Below, piece by piece: positions 10,862 through 23,500 of a stretch of 64,000 bases of DNA. Under the pieces are notes generated by a model. It was given only the letters and a program-made list of their open reading frames with translations, was not told the DNA's origin and made no database searches. The number at the start of each line of letters is the position of its first letter. The stretch's first letter is position 1. The translations under genes were made by a program, and so were the position numbers. The DNA is from Pseudopithomyces maydicus (Eukaryota; Ascomycota; Dothideomycetes; Pleosporales; Didymosphaeriaceae): NCBI GenBank assembly GCA_026873275.1, contig JANTUC010000015.1, forward strand, positions 744,001-808,000. Direction: 5' to 3'.

Positions 10862-12390
10862 ATGAAGCTTTTCCGCGCCGCCCAGGCTTGGACTGCCGTG
10901 TCACTCTTGGCGGCGAACTTGTGTTCGCTCCCCGCCTCAGCCATTGACCTCGACCCGACGAATCCGGATTCAGTCAAGTCCGCAGCGAAAGATGTCGCCC
11001 AAGTCTTGTGGTCCATGTATGCCTCGGAGGACAACAAAGTCCTTTCCGGGATCACCGGTCTGTTGACATATCCACCTTACTATTGGTGGCAGGCCGGCGC
11101 CATGTTTGGCCAGTTGATCGACTATTGGTACTACACAAACGACTCGACCTACAATGACATGATACGGGACGGTTTAATACACCAAGCGGGAGAAAACTGG
11201 GATTTTGTAAGCTTCCATGCGACAAGGCCAAAGCGCCGAGTTCATGGTTGAGCAAGCATTGACAATTTGCAGATGCCCTCAAATCAGTCCAAGGATGAAG
11301 GCAACGACGATCAGCTCTTTTGGGCCTTCACTCTCATGAGCGCCGCCGAATATAACTTTCCCAACCCGCCCGACGGCACGCCGGGCTGGCTTGCTTTCAG
11401 CCAGTCCATCTGGAACCAGCTTGCGACGCGATGGGAAAGTGCGACATGCGGCGGTGGTGTTCGATGGCAGATATACCAGTGGCTTCCTGGATGGAACTAT
11501 AAAAACTTGCCTTCCAATGGTGGATACTTCCAACTGTCGGCCAGACTGGCATTGTTCACAGGTAATGAGACGTACGCAAAGAGAGCAGAGGAGATTTTCG
11601 ACTGGCTAGAGAACACGAGCCCCCTTGTAACCAAGGATTACGTTGTCTACGATGGCTCAGGAACAGCTGAGAATTGTACCATACCAGATCGGAATCAGTG
11701 GACCTATAATTATGGTATTATGATTGGCGGCTCCGCCTATGTAAGTCTCTTTTGGAATACCACATGTCGAATATGTACTACAAGCTCAGTATGTACTAAC
11801 ACCACCAGATGTACAACTACACGAACGGCTCCGAGATATGGGCACAGCGTCTCACTGGTTTCATCAATAAAACCTCCATCTTCTTCCCCGAACAAAACAG
11901 GGGCATCTTGACGGAACCTTGCGAAGGACCACAGAACTGTAATGGCGACATGGTTTCCTTCAAAGGCTACCTAGCTCGGTGGTTTGCCGTATCTGCCCAA
12001 CTCGCGCCCTTCACCGCGCCCATGGTCATTCCGCATCTCCAAAAATCCGGTATAGCGGCAGCACAATCCTGTGTCGGCCCTGCCACAACATCGTCTCTGT
12101 CTTACGAATGTGGGAACCGATGGTACTGGGATGGTTATGATGGCAAATCGGGCGTCGGTCAGCAATTAGCTGCACTCAGTGTCATCAGCGCTAATATGGT
12201 GCAACACGCCAAAGCACCGCTCACTTCCAGCAGTGGCGGGACCAGCAAAGGAGATCCAGGTCTGGGGACAGGGCAGAACGAAGGCATTCCAACGCTGGAT
12301 GATCCTGCTGCCACGACAGGGGACAAGGCAGGCGCTGCGATCCTCACAATTTTCATGATCGTATCCACGCTAGGGGAGGATACTGGCTAG
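10862..12390 (+). CDS. GH76 mannan endo-1,6-alpha-mannosidase (DCW1/DFG5-like)
   Basis: The family acts at the cell wall, where it is thought to cleave and transfer GPI-glycan mannose so that GPI proteins become linked to wall glucan. Exons are 10862-11206, 11273-11740 and 11809-12390, with introns of 66 and 68 nt; the second has a TACTAAC branch point. The product is 464 residues. A signal peptide (MKLFRAAQAWTAVSLLAANL to SAIDLD) starts the protein. GLLTYPPYYWWQAGAMFGQL and the EGNDDQLFWAFTLMSAAEY motif follow, the latter carrying the paired catalytic aspartates, then CGGGVRWQI and GNRWYWDG. A Ser/Thr/Gly-rich linker and a short C-terminal hydrophobic stretch (AGAAILTIFMIVST) suggest a GPI signal, though the last residues GEDTG are atypical for one. 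Confidence 0.93.
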
Positions 12391-13215
12391 TTAAATGAAG
12401 ATAAGAGCATGTTTGAACATAGGCGGCGTTTTTATTTTTGGGATACGGCGTTTTGGACGAGCTGAAAGGCGGTACTCTGACATTGCCTAGGTATTGGCTT
12501 CGCATGATTTATGCTATGATCTCATGAATGTATATAGGCCACTACGGCTGTATGGAAAGCGCAGCTATATGACTATGATCATAGGAGCGCCAGCGCGCCA
12601 AAATGATATTCCTACCCACAACGAGCACAGCTCAACCCCCAGAATTTCATACTACAGCCTGCATAATATTGACCAGGTAGTTATTGGGGAAGCTGTTGCA
12701 CATTCCTTGCTTCCATATTAGGATGCGACTTCCTACATTCCGTGTTATCACTTACCAACCATGAAACAAGCGCCTGCTCCGAACCATATCGCCAAACTAC
12801 TGCATACTTGCGATACTTTACAGCTTTCTTTGGCCTTTCACATAAACACACTCCTTTAATTGGCACTTTTACGTCGTTCTTTAACGCTGTCACCCGTGAC
12901 ATTGTGCTTTTATAGCATATTCCGTACGGGAGTTCATCGTAATCAGAATTACTCGATTTCAATACATGCCGGTCGGATAGTCTACAGATCAGTGGGACCA
13001 ACAAGAACCTCACCGACGCAATTGCTCCAACTACAACTCACATCTTGAGATTGAGTAGATAGCAAAATACACACACCGGTTGGGCTTCGGGTTTACCAGC
13101 GCGAATTTAATACTAGGAGAACAACATCGGATATACGAGTGAGGGCGATAGCAACAGACCACGACTACTGTGTTGCTTCGAAAGTCCTCTCCTTGTTGGA
13201 AGCCAGTTCAGCAAC
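12391..13215. other. Intergenic, nothing recognised
   Basis: This is the 3' flank of the GH76 gene and the upstream region of the next gene. It is AT-rich with no supported ORF. Confidence 0.55.
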
Positions 13216-14044
13216 ATGTGGACAATAGCAGTCATCGCATTAGTCCTTTCATCTTGCTCTATCGGGAATTCCCTCGAATTTGTTGACCTCTTACGATCCA
13301 TGTCTGTTCCTGCAACAACAGCCAAAACGAACCCAGGATCAACACCAGAATCCTACACTCCGGCCGTAACGCAGATCTCGCATGGTGTGTTTGATGAGAG
13401 AATCGAGTCAGTTCCGCACGATACAATATGAGGACGTAGGGATTGAGCTGACAATGTTGCGTAGCCTCCGGCAGGTACCTACTGTTCAACCGGTTGCGAC
13501 GTTGCCTGTTACCGAGAGTGCACCGACGATCCTTGATGCTAATGTCAATACCGGCATTCCTTCAGTAGCGCCCATGACTTCCATAGCTTCCATGGCTTCC
13601 ATAGCTCCCATAGCTCCCGCTGCTCCCGCTGCGGCTCCAGTAGATTCCTCAGCCGACATGCCGATAAATCCTACGACTATCGCAATACCGGCTTTCCCCG
13701 TGACGCCCCCTCAACCGCCAGCCGACCTCACCTTGACCACGGCTGCAGTCTCACCTGTAGCAGGACAAATTGAGGATCCGTCGGTATTTGTAACCGTACA
13801 ATGGCTAGAGACGTGGATTGGTGGCACCTCTCGCACATGGCTTCCTCACACAATCACACTTTACCAAGGAGCCCCAGCAAGAACGGGTCCCTTACCTGGA
13901 AAAGGGGAAATAGGCATGGGCACACTGACCGGTGAGCTTGGAATCACCCAGACGGTTGTCCAGGGAGGCGCAATGACAGCAGGACCAGAATGGAAAATGG
14001 GTGCTGTTGCAGCTGTGGGGTTGGGCGTCGCGGGTATCATCTGA
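13216..14044 (+). CDS. Secreted Pro/Ala/Thr-rich protein with a probable GPI tail
   Basis: I do not recognise a named family. Exon 1 starts at 13216 with a signal peptide (MWTIAVIALVLSSCSIGNSL). Exon 2 is open to 14044, and one GT-AG intron of about 76-88 nt joins them near 13387-13474; which of two nearby donor/acceptor pairs is used is unclear. The first exon ends TPAVTQISHG, which loosely resembles one PIR-type repeat (consensus near SQIGDGQ); this is a weak hint only. A run rich in Pro, Ala, Ser and Ile (the ASMASIAPIAPAAPAA area) is followed by a compact domain with FVTVQWLETWIGGTSRTWLP and GKGEIGMGTLTGELGITQ. The last 12-13 residues are hydrophobic (VAAVGLGVAGII), as in GPI-anchor signals. 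A wall-associated structural protein is the likely role. Confidence 0.6.
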
Positions 14045-15798
14045 AGAGCATCAAGACACCAAACGAGAAACAGGAAGAATAATGAGTTTATAGGTAGACG
14101 GGGGACATGTATTTGGACGGCGACGACATGAGGGATGTGTTTTACATTATACCCGAGTTGATGGTTTCGACGATGAGCAGACCAAGGAACAGATCATGGC
14201 ATATTATCGGTGCAGATTACGTTTTGGGAGCGTCTTAATGCCGTATGTATACAGTATCTAAGAATTTAATTGGCTATGCCAGGTAGCTGGGTCTCGATTG
14301 TCTCTGTTGTCAAGCAACTGCGGTGGTATTATCTGTTAAACAGATTACGAAACTGGCACATGGCAGTTGATGATTTACACTCGTCAATAGTGAGAGTTTA
14401 GTAGTATCCAGAGAGCCTTTTCGACTTCAAGTCATCTGCACTGCCTTCGCCCAGTGACATGTTGCACGATTATCGTGATTTGTACCATGCACACATGTAT
14501 CCTCTTCAATGTTTCGTACAACTGATCTAGGTGGTAAACATCTACCTAGACAGTTGGTCCGCACCTTTCGTCTCTCGTAGTACTTGATACTTGCATACTG
14601 TATCCTAAATTCCAATGTTGGTAATGGAGAGGTCACCTCACCAATCGGTATAACAGTTTCCATTATTTGACAAATTCCACCGTGGTCGTGGTTCGCAGTG
14701 CCTCGTGGTGTCTTGCCGAATGCTTTCTCGATTACATCCAATACTGCGTCAAGGAATTGATTATTTCGCTGGTCGGCTGGAGAAATACTACTTTGGGTTA
14801 GGGGATAACTATGATGTGTCCTGGCCTCTCAGAGCATTGCAACACTATGAGAAATGCTACAGTGTAGTCCTGTGTGGTTCTTTTAAAATCTCGATTCGCT
14901 CGTTCGGAAGATTTTGTGCTAGTCGTTCCCTCCGTTGTCATAGTGGCTGGTCCGAAGGGAGAAAATCTATTGCACATATAAGTCAAGAATTGTATTGAAA
15001 GATCAAGTATATCGTTCATTATCGTCCAGGTGCCGAATCTGATAATGGCGAGGATTCAATATAAAGTGAAGCTGTTCGAGGCTACTGCGGCTCCACCCGC
15101 ATGCTTGTTAGTTGCATCGCACAACCTGCAAAAACACAGGGTACGAGATGTCTCTGATTCTCCGACGAGGCTGATGCGAAACATGGGCCCGGATTCTACA
15201 TTTTCCGAAAGAAGACACAAGTAAAAGAGCAGCTGACTTCGACATGTCCGAAGCTGTAGTTAACAATTCGCCTTACTCCATCGCCATTCGCCTGGGAGGC
15301 CGTTGCCATGTGCGTTGCACTGCACACCCCGCATTCACGGACGCAGGCGCGCCAACACCAGAAATCAAGGCCGAAGAGATAACATGGGATCCTTATCAAA
15401 GTTCATCGTCTCAGGAGGTATTTGAGAGCTCAACAAGAATTTATTGTGGGACATGGTCGCATCTAGCTCGTGGTTGTGTGAGGTGGCCGCAGACAGTGGA
15501 GTGACGTGTGGAAATTGTGGCGCGACATCTCACACCGTGTCGTTATCGCCCAGTGCACGGACCTCCCTCTGGTCGGATCCCGAGTGTCCGTTGTTCAGCA
15601 ACGTGATCTTGACGGTGAGGGATAGGCAAGTATTTCTGGTTGGATGGCCATGCCGTATAAATGCTATTGCCTTCCCACTCTCCGCATTCATCATCTCGAA
15701 CAAACAGTCTGTCGTCACCTGCGATAACGATTAGCTTACCACCGGAGAACCTTCCGTAAAATCAACTCTCATCACAATAGGAGACTAGCTCTCCTCCA
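14045..15798. other. Gene-empty stretch
   Basis: Short overlapping open frames only; the longest (14427-14741 minus, 14705-14998 plus) show no domain, signal peptide or splice-compatible partner. Confidence 0.55.
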
Positions 15799-16946
15799 AT
15801 GACCGCTACTTCGACAACGCCAGTCATAATTCGACCAGCGTTCCCAGTACCCTCAGAAGAATCGACCCCTACGAGTTCAAACTCTTCAACACCAGCGTCC
15901 TCATCACCTCAATCATCCATTGGCACGTTGCAACCTATTGCACTGCCTACGTACCCTAGGGCCTTTCCACCCCAAAGAAACTTCCTTCCGAAATCGAAGA
16001 CAAACCGATTACGGAGACAAGAGCAGCAATGGCAACCTACGCCCTCTACTACCATCCAAGTACCTCCATGGTACACAACCGAGCGAGCGCATATCCAACC
16101 ATTGCGCCTTCGTATTCCCCATTCCAATTACACGACCCAAAACCTAGTGTATCATCAACACCAAGGCAAAAGCAAGACCTCGGGGGCTCTTTGTCTGATG
16201 CCCAACGCAAGCCCTTACCCACGAGCCGAAAAGTCCAACCTGGCATGACCGACGCCCAGGAAGACTCCTTATTCTTCAGACTCCCGGCTGAGCTCAGAAA
16301 CCAAATCTACGTGGACCTCCTGTGTCCCGACGCAGGAAATCTCAAAGGCTTGACGAAAAAAGCGAACGACCTCAGCGTACGACACTACAACCAGACGTCG
16401 ACGTCAACGAGCCTGCATCCAGCCATCTTATCGACCTGCCGCAGAGTCCACGATGAAGCAACGAGTTTGCTGTACGCGCCCCATATTTTCCATGCGCATC
16501 CTTCTCTTTTGACGTCTCTTCCCCACCTGACGTCCGCTGCAAAGCCAGTCCTTTATCCAAGCGTGATAAACCTCATCTCGCGCTGGCAGATATGTCTCCG
16601 GCTGGACACCGACCCCCAATTTACTGCCGCTCAAGCTGCAACGGCGTTCTCTGGCGCCGAGTATCTTGAGATCAGAGTTTGGCAAGCACAATTCGAGGCG
16701 TGCGATTATGCCGTCTTGAAGCTGTTCACCTGTGTTCGTGGTGTGAAGTTTGCACGGGTGGGGGGCGACGTGGATCCGAAACTGGCGCGGTGGTTGGAAG
16801 AGCAGATGATGTTGCCCAAGGAAAGAGTGTGCGGAGGGGATGAAGTGTGTTTATGGAAAGGAGTAGGTGAGGTGCTCTGTGGGAGGTGCTATGAAAAAGC
16901 ATCCAGCGCGGGCACAGGGATTTTGCGGCTGGAGGAAGTGCTTTGA
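15799..16946 (+). CDS. LPxELRNxIY-domain protein (2EXR/F-box-like), function unknown
   Basis: Fungal genomes carry many proteins with an N-terminal FRLPAELRNQIYVDLL motif followed by TCRRVHDEATSLLY; this one has both (from about 16272). They are F-box-like or 2EXR-type domains of unknown role. The conserved part is open from ATG 16029 to 16946. A Ser/Thr/Pro-rich frame beginning at ATG 15799 lies directly upstream in another frame. One extra base in the run of four C at 15970-15973 would join the two frames as RAFPPPKKLPSEIEDKP and give 382 residues. Without it, the minimal product is the 305-residue protein starting at 16029. The C-terminus has four cysteines (CVRG, CGGDEVC, CGRC). Confidence 0.65.
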
Positions 16947-19193
16947 GAGACAAATCGACGTTGAGCGGATACCAATTTGAGTCTAGCATCACCTTTAGAT
17001 TTTCTTTTCCTTTTTTTAAGCTATGGCTGAAGAAGCCTCTTGGCTGTTGTAAAATCAGCTCTGCTAAGGCAGTATCACAATAATGAATTCTTCATATACG
17101 AGAGACCTTACTCTTTTCGCCATTTCTTTGATTACAACTTGCTTCAAGAGACCATTCGCTAAGTCTTGTCGAGAGGAAATGGTTGAAACACGTAGTGTTA
17201 CTGATCAAATAACGTAGTTGTTGAAAGATTATACTGCACGGGATCCTCTTCATTGAACTTATAATGCACATCATCAACGCATTGAACAGACATTCACACT
17301 GATATTGAATGCAAAGTCGATCCGTTCAACGAGAGGTAGGTTCGTCTAAGATGTGTAAGTTGTGACTAGGCTATTTTCGGGGTGTAAACTAAGGGTCTAA
17401 ACGCGAGGTCTACATGCAAGCCAAGCTAGGTATGGCCTTTGCGCCACGACTTCTTACACTTGTAATAGCGAAGCGAATGCTGATAGTCAGTAATTGTACT
17501 TGTAGTAAAAGTGCAAGAATTTTCCAGAGGATGAGTAGAGATACTTGAAGTTCTAAATGAATGGACACCGCGTCCAATGCCTTGATTCTACCATACTGAA
17601 AATTTGAGAAGTAAAATCCCTACTTCCCACTTTTTCTCTTTGCCCACCAGAATTTTCTCGGGAGATGTAAAACTGAGACGCGGTACTTTTAGTAAGAAGT
17701 GGTCATCGCAAACCAGGCCACCAGCGCCTGTACCGTAGTTGTAACAGACCCACAACTCTTACAACTCGGTCCCACACTCATCACATCTCTCACCACCACT
17801 CATCACTTCACGTCACACCACAAAGCCCAACAGACTCCATCCCGTTGCGTGTCATACCCACATCAAGTCCCCAATTCGCACCACAAACCCACGCAACCCA
17901 ATTCCCTAAACAGGCAATCCTCTCCCACCCAAAACAGCAAATCCATCCACCGACCGACCCACACCGACCTGTCGTTTTGGCACGCACGCACGCACGAACG
18001 CACCTACCTACCTAACCCACGGCGCGGGACTCCCGACGTTTGGCTGCATGCATAAAGGCCAGACTCGGGACCCCTGCGAGCATCGCTGCACGAGCGGGTA
18101 CCTCGCTGCAGAGCGAAGCGAGGGTGAGAAAACTATGTGTCACTGGTGTGTACTTACAGGCACAGCACAGGCAACCGGGTTTGACAGCAGCGGCGGAAGC
18201 AGAGACCAGACAGCAGAGCCGCAAGTGCACGATGCCGGCAGTTGTGCCGTGGTGAATCCTTTGCGATGCAGGGTCTAGACTATGGCATTGTTGGGCGCAT
18301 GACTTGCAGAGTGTGCGGTGAGGTGCTGGCGAGGGGGACCGGAGTAAGGGGCGAGGGGAGGAGTGGTAGAAGGTCTACATACACATGTACTACTGGGGAG
18401 GATGTTGCGATGCGGGAAGGCTTGGGCAGTAGTCTACTGCAAATAGTAGTGTGCGATGATGGCGCTGGACAAACATCGAAGATCAGATAAGATGTCGGGT
18501 GTCGTTCCGACATGGGAATTCGGAATTCGGAGTCGGACAGTTTCCCGTCGGAATGAGGCTTTGCCTCGTCATGTGAATCCGCGATCGCGCGATTGCGATG
18601 GTGCAATGCGCTAGTCCGGGTAAGCAACTTCAACCTCATCTGATACTCGAGTTGCGTGATGTTCGCTGGCGCGTTGCGTTGGCAATGAGTGAGTCACATT
18701 GTGTGCGGGTTACGAATCGAGATGGAACGGCTGTGATGCTGGAATGATGCATTCAATGTGGTCATGGTTTGGAGCAGTGTTGGAAAGTGGTGAACACGAG
18801 AAACAAATAGTTTTGCTCTCTACTAAGCATTACTGTGTAGTCTACACTATAGTACGGGAAGTTTCAGCGAAGAGTTTCAAAACATTGGTATCAGCGCCTT
18901 GCGCAAACGCAAACATGATCAATACGTCCATTGAACTCGACATCCGCCATACGGCCCATGACCAAAATCAATTCCATGCTGGTATAAAAAAGGTTGAGTT
19001 GAATCCTAAAATAGAATAGAGAGAACAAAAATGGTATCGTGGAAGCAAAAAAAGTATTTCGAGCAAAGTTCCGAAATACTGGGGTATATCCTTCTCGAAG
19101 CCAGCCCGACTCAGGGGAGGCCGTGGTGTATCCAATTCAAATAAAACTTTTGGTGACGACTAGGAAATTCGTGAAATGGGATTTTGAGATGAA
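16947..19193. other. Gene-empty stretch with C/A-rich segment
   Basis: No supported gene. From 17700 to 18010 the plus strand is strongly C/A-rich and ends in short tandem CGCA and CCTA tetranucleotide runs. The ORFs over it are low-complexity artefacts. The last few hundred bases are the 3' flank of the arrestin gene. Confidence 0.55.
17979..18015 (+). repeat. Short tetranucleotide repeats (CGCA)n and (CCTA)n
   Basis: CACG/CGCA units repeat about four times, then CCTA repeats three times. Such loci are often length-variable. Confidence 0.7.
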
Positions 19194-20557
19194 TCAAGAT
19201 CCAAGGTGAAGGTCCTCGTGCTCTTCGTGTAGTGGTGGGCCATCGTAATCGGTGATGTAGGTCGGGGGGCTGGCGGGAACGTCCTCGTACAGCGGTGGCT
19301 GCTCCTCGTCCCAGGAAATACCCATACCAGAACGCTCGGTAAGAACAAGGTGGAACTGGGTCCTCAAGACGCGGGCAGCGCCAGTGGGGGTGGCTTGGCT
19401 CAGCTTCTTCAAAGGAGCCCACTCTTCGGCAACGACCATTTCGATGACGAGATTGTGCCTAACGCTCATTCCGCTCGAGCTCTCCATGTCGCAGAGCGGG
19501 TTGTGGGCAATGTTGCATCGGGCTCGGAATTCGCAATCGATGTTGCCCTCGGCGAAGTCCGTCTTCCAGCCCGTCTTGACTTCCTCGCTCGCAATGGTAC
19601 GGGTGTCGTCGTGGAGGATGCCTTTGCCTTCGCCACCAACCTTATTGGCATGCTTGGAGCAGGCGGGCGAAATGGACTTTTGGGTCTCTTCGATGCGCCA
19701 GTTGAGCTTGCGGAGACGCCACCGCGACTGCGATTCGTCTTTTGTTTGTGTCACGCCGGAAAGGCGCATCTCAACACCAAAATCACCGATTGGGTGGACG
19801 ACCGGAGGAAGTCTAACCGAGGCAGTGAGGTTAGTGGGTGGGAAGATGCGGATGGAGTGCTTCTCCGGGCCGGGCACGATGGAGCGCTTCACGTCGAGAG
19901 CGCGCTTGTACTCGAGGGTCTTGCCATTGGACAAGTTGGCTACGGCATCCAGGTAGTAATCCAGGGTGGTGATCTGGCCGTGGGTGGTCGCGGGCAGGTG
20001 ACCGGGCATCAGGTGGCTAAAGGGGAAGGAATGGTCGCCGTGGAGAAGGCTGACGGGCTCGGTAAGGAAATCCCACTTGTGAATCTCGGTGGTCTGAGTG
20101 GTGCAATCTGGGCAATGCTGGTGCACGGGCTTCTTTGTGGTGACAATGGCAAGGAGACGCATCTGCATCTTGTCTACCGTCACGTGTGGCTCATGCACGT
20201 CAATCTTCAGCAAGCCAGAAATGATGGCGCCGGTGGAGTTCTGGGGCGAGTTGTAGAAGACGAGCGGCGGCGACTCGACGACCATGTTCAGCTTGGCTGC
20301 AGGCTGAGGCTCGACCTTGGGGCTAGCCTTTGGGCTCTTCTTGAAAGAGTTCTGGCGGGAGCCCAGGCTGTGACGCTTGAAGGCCTCCATGACGAGCGAC
20401 TCTTGGGACTTGTTCTTGGGGTGGGAGGGACGCTCGACCGAGTAGACAGGGGGAAGAGAGGCGGGGAGTCGGTGTTCTTCTTGGGGCCCTTTAACTGGTC
20501 GAGGGGCGGCGATGACGCAGGGGCGGCGCGAACAAGAGAAAGAAGGCGGCCCGGCAT
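19194..20557 (-). CDS. LDB19/ART1-type alpha-arrestin (ubiquitin ligase adaptor)
   Basis: Alpha-arrestins of this family recruit the Rsp5/Nedd4 ubiquitin ligase to plasma-membrane transporters for endocytosis. The arrestin-N (LDB19) domain is clear: GAIISGLLKIDVHEPHVTV, MQMRLLAIVTTKKP, the zinc-knuckle-like HCPDCTTQTTEIHKWDFL, FPFSHLMPGHLPATTHG. The C-terminus carries two PPxY motifs 11 residues apart (PPLYED, PPTYIT), the usual ligase WW-domain ligands. The uninterrupted frame starts at ATG 20390. In-frame upstream sequence reads YSVERPSHPKNKSQESLV, which looks conserved, and another frame starts MPGRLLSLVRAAPASSP at 20557. One extra base in the G4 run at 20463-20466 joins these into a 454-residue protein. 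I give the larger extent; the MEAFKRHSLGS start at 20390 is the alternative. Confidence 0.88.
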
Positions 20558-23500
20558 AGCTCGAGCTAGCTCACAGAGGCACTGCTGCTTGCTGCGAGGT
20601 GGTCGGGGTGCGATAAGGCAGCTGCTGGGTTCAAGCAGACAGCGTATCTCCGGGGAGGCGTGGATGCAGAATGCAGGTGAATGTGGATCTGGCTACGAGT
20701 TGATCTTGTGGGCGTTCAATTGATGGAGCAGAACAAGCGGGCAGAACATAAACATTGCGGTAGAGTCAGGAGCCCCGGGCCTGGGGGAGCGCAGGCTTAT
20801 AAAGACGTGGTTTGCAATGTCACTTTTAATTTTTACATGATGAAAATTCATGACTGGTATGCGTGTGTCTGATGCCATGGCGCAACCGCCTCAAGCTTTT
20901 CGCACACATGCGCTAGTCTTTGTGCAGACGCGCCATCCCTGCGCCTCTGTTCTCATTTTTGGGTCAGGAGGCAGGTGCACGGCCTGCCGTTGACTATGGG
21001 CCTGTTGTGTGGGTGTGGGTACTGGTGCTGTTTGAGTGTATGGGTATGGCCCTGTGATCGCCCTACACGCCCGACGGCCTCGCTGCCACCAGCCCTCAGC
21101 ACTCGCCCCGTCCGCCGCCGCCGTACCTGGCCCTCTGCCCTGTCTGACTGTCCATTGTCCAACCAGCCCTGCCTCGCCCACGCTCGCCGATGGCACTGCT
21201 TATTCGAATCCCAAGTTCCAGCACCACCCTACCACCCTACCACCCTACCACCCTACCACCGTGTGCGAGGGCGGTGCGGATCCTGGGGGTGCGCAAGGTA
21301 CCCGCCGCCTTCTCCACCGTCAATTGGCCGTCATACATGGCACGAGCATCGTGAGACCTCTCCCCCGCAATACGTCTTCACCTCCTGCCGGTGCCGAGCA
21401 ATTGACCATCTCCACGGAGCGCCCGCCCCAGATCTTCGTCCTCGACGCCTATTCCAGCGCCCTCGCCCACGTCCTCTCGTGAGCAGCTGACCGCTCGCCA
21501 GCCGCTCCAACTCGCAGTCATTGTTTGCTCATCTCATCCTGCAGCACACCATCACCACCCCCCAGGCCGTGCCCTGGGTGATTCTTTCGCTGCAGTCCAT
21601 CATGGTGCCAAGCCGGCACCCATTGGGTAACGTCGAAAACTCTGCTAGCTAGGGGCCCGTCGACGGTCGCCCTGGTGTCCGTTTTAGTTTCCTGACTCAC
21701 CTTACTGTACTCTACTTACGTCGTGTCACCACCCAGGTCCCATGGTCTCTTCCAGCGCTCAGCGCATCTCACAACACCCTCGCTTGCTCCTTTCGCTCAG
21801 CGGGATCTGGGCCGGCAGCGCTAGGCTAGTTCCGATCGCCCACCGCCACTAGCCGCCTCGCATCGGTCCGGGTTCGGGTACAATTTTGCAGTCTCTGCAT
21901 CCCAACATCGTAATTCTAGACATAAGACCCACCGCTGCCGTTTCGCGGTGGACCTTCGAGCAGTTTCTTCGCACATCGTTGACGCTTGTCCACCGTAGCG
22001 CTCCATCGGCCTTTTGCGAACCACACGTGCTGCAAAATTCGCCCAGGGGACTCCACCTGCCCGACGTTCTGGCCTCTGGCCACGCCTTGCATCGTCGAGT
22101 CGACACTGGCTGACGCCTATGGACTCACCGTTTCATGTCATGACCACATCACCATGTTGACTCCAACTCACCGCTTTTCAGCAGTGACACGTCCACCACC
22201 ACGAGGCCCACCACCGGCCGTGGGACGATGCCCGCTCTGACATGCCCCATTCACTTCCCCGTGTACTTGCCATCTGTGACGACGGAGTTGGGCGCGGCTC
22301 AGCCCTACGTATCCAGCGAGCGAGAATCTTCTCGCCGCGGTATGCCCACGGCAACACCGAAATATTACACCCACATGCTCCACCACGACGCTCCACCGCA
22401 ATGCCCTATGGACCCTCTTCCATGCCACGCCTGATCACGAAACAGACAGCCGACCCACTGCTTGGACCACCACCAAAGACTGGGCCGCGAATTGTGACCA
22501 CCTTGGGATCTAAACTGGGGAACGCAGGGCAGCTCTAGCATCCGCTGTGCCTTCCGCATAAGCACTTCCGATGACAATCTCGGTAGCCTTGCTTCTAGTG
22601 CCCGCAACAGAACCTTTTTTCCTCTGCTCGCGAAAATAACCTGAAACATATCATGACATTTCGTATATACTTGCCAAGTTTGGCCTAGTCCGAGAAGGCT
22701 TGATTAGGTGCCACAGCGCGGGCGTGTGAGCCTGGAGTTCCTGTTTGCAGTATCTATACCATGCAGGTACATACCTGGTTACAACATCTTCAGTCTTACC
22801 CTCCCGCTTGAACAGGTAAGCTGAGGTAAGTCTTCCGACCAATGCCGATAGCTATCTTTGGAGTATACAAGCTTCCCGAATAGTAACCCGAGCATGCCCA
22901 GAAAGGCAATTTCAAGCAGATGCAAGCACTATGCACGAAGAGGTATCCGGTTACGGTGAACCAACCAACACCACAGTCGCTTTGTGAGCAAATTGATAAG
23001 CTTCTGAACCCTTACTCATGGTCCTATATCCAGTAGGCTGGCTGTTGATCTATACGAATAGCATGTGGATTTCACATGAAGTACCCTGTTGTCATGAAAG
23101 AGGGCCGGCGGGCTTCCGTGTTGTCCTACATTCCCTCAATACTCGCTCATTTGGATTGTGTTACAATACCAGTGCCACTCAACTACCTTTGATTCTGTCC
23201 ACGTCTCCTCAAATCGCGAAACTTTCTACCAATACGTCTCATTTGACACAGTTGTGAGTGTACAGACACTGATCATTCTAAGAATTGCTCGTTTGTCTAT
23301 AAATAAATTGATATGTGCAGCGATGGATCGACATTGCGGTTGGGCAGCTTCGGACCAGTCGTTTGGAAATATGCGCGGGGTTAAAGGCGTTCGCAGAAAA
23401 TTGTATTGATCGGATATACCACCGGGACAAATTGCAATCAGAAACAACAGCACAACAGGTTAGACGCACTTTATTGGCCGAGTTAGACTACGACGTACGT

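Noticed and set aside
19350..20723. 457-codon open frame on the plus strand
   Set aside because: It lies antisense to the alpha-arrestin gene over nearly its whole length; its composition mirrors that gene's codon bias and it has no domain of its own.
20975..21490. 171-codon open frame in the C-rich region
   Set aside because: Spans the 8-bp tandem repeat and is matched by an equally long frame in another phase; length is explained by base composition.
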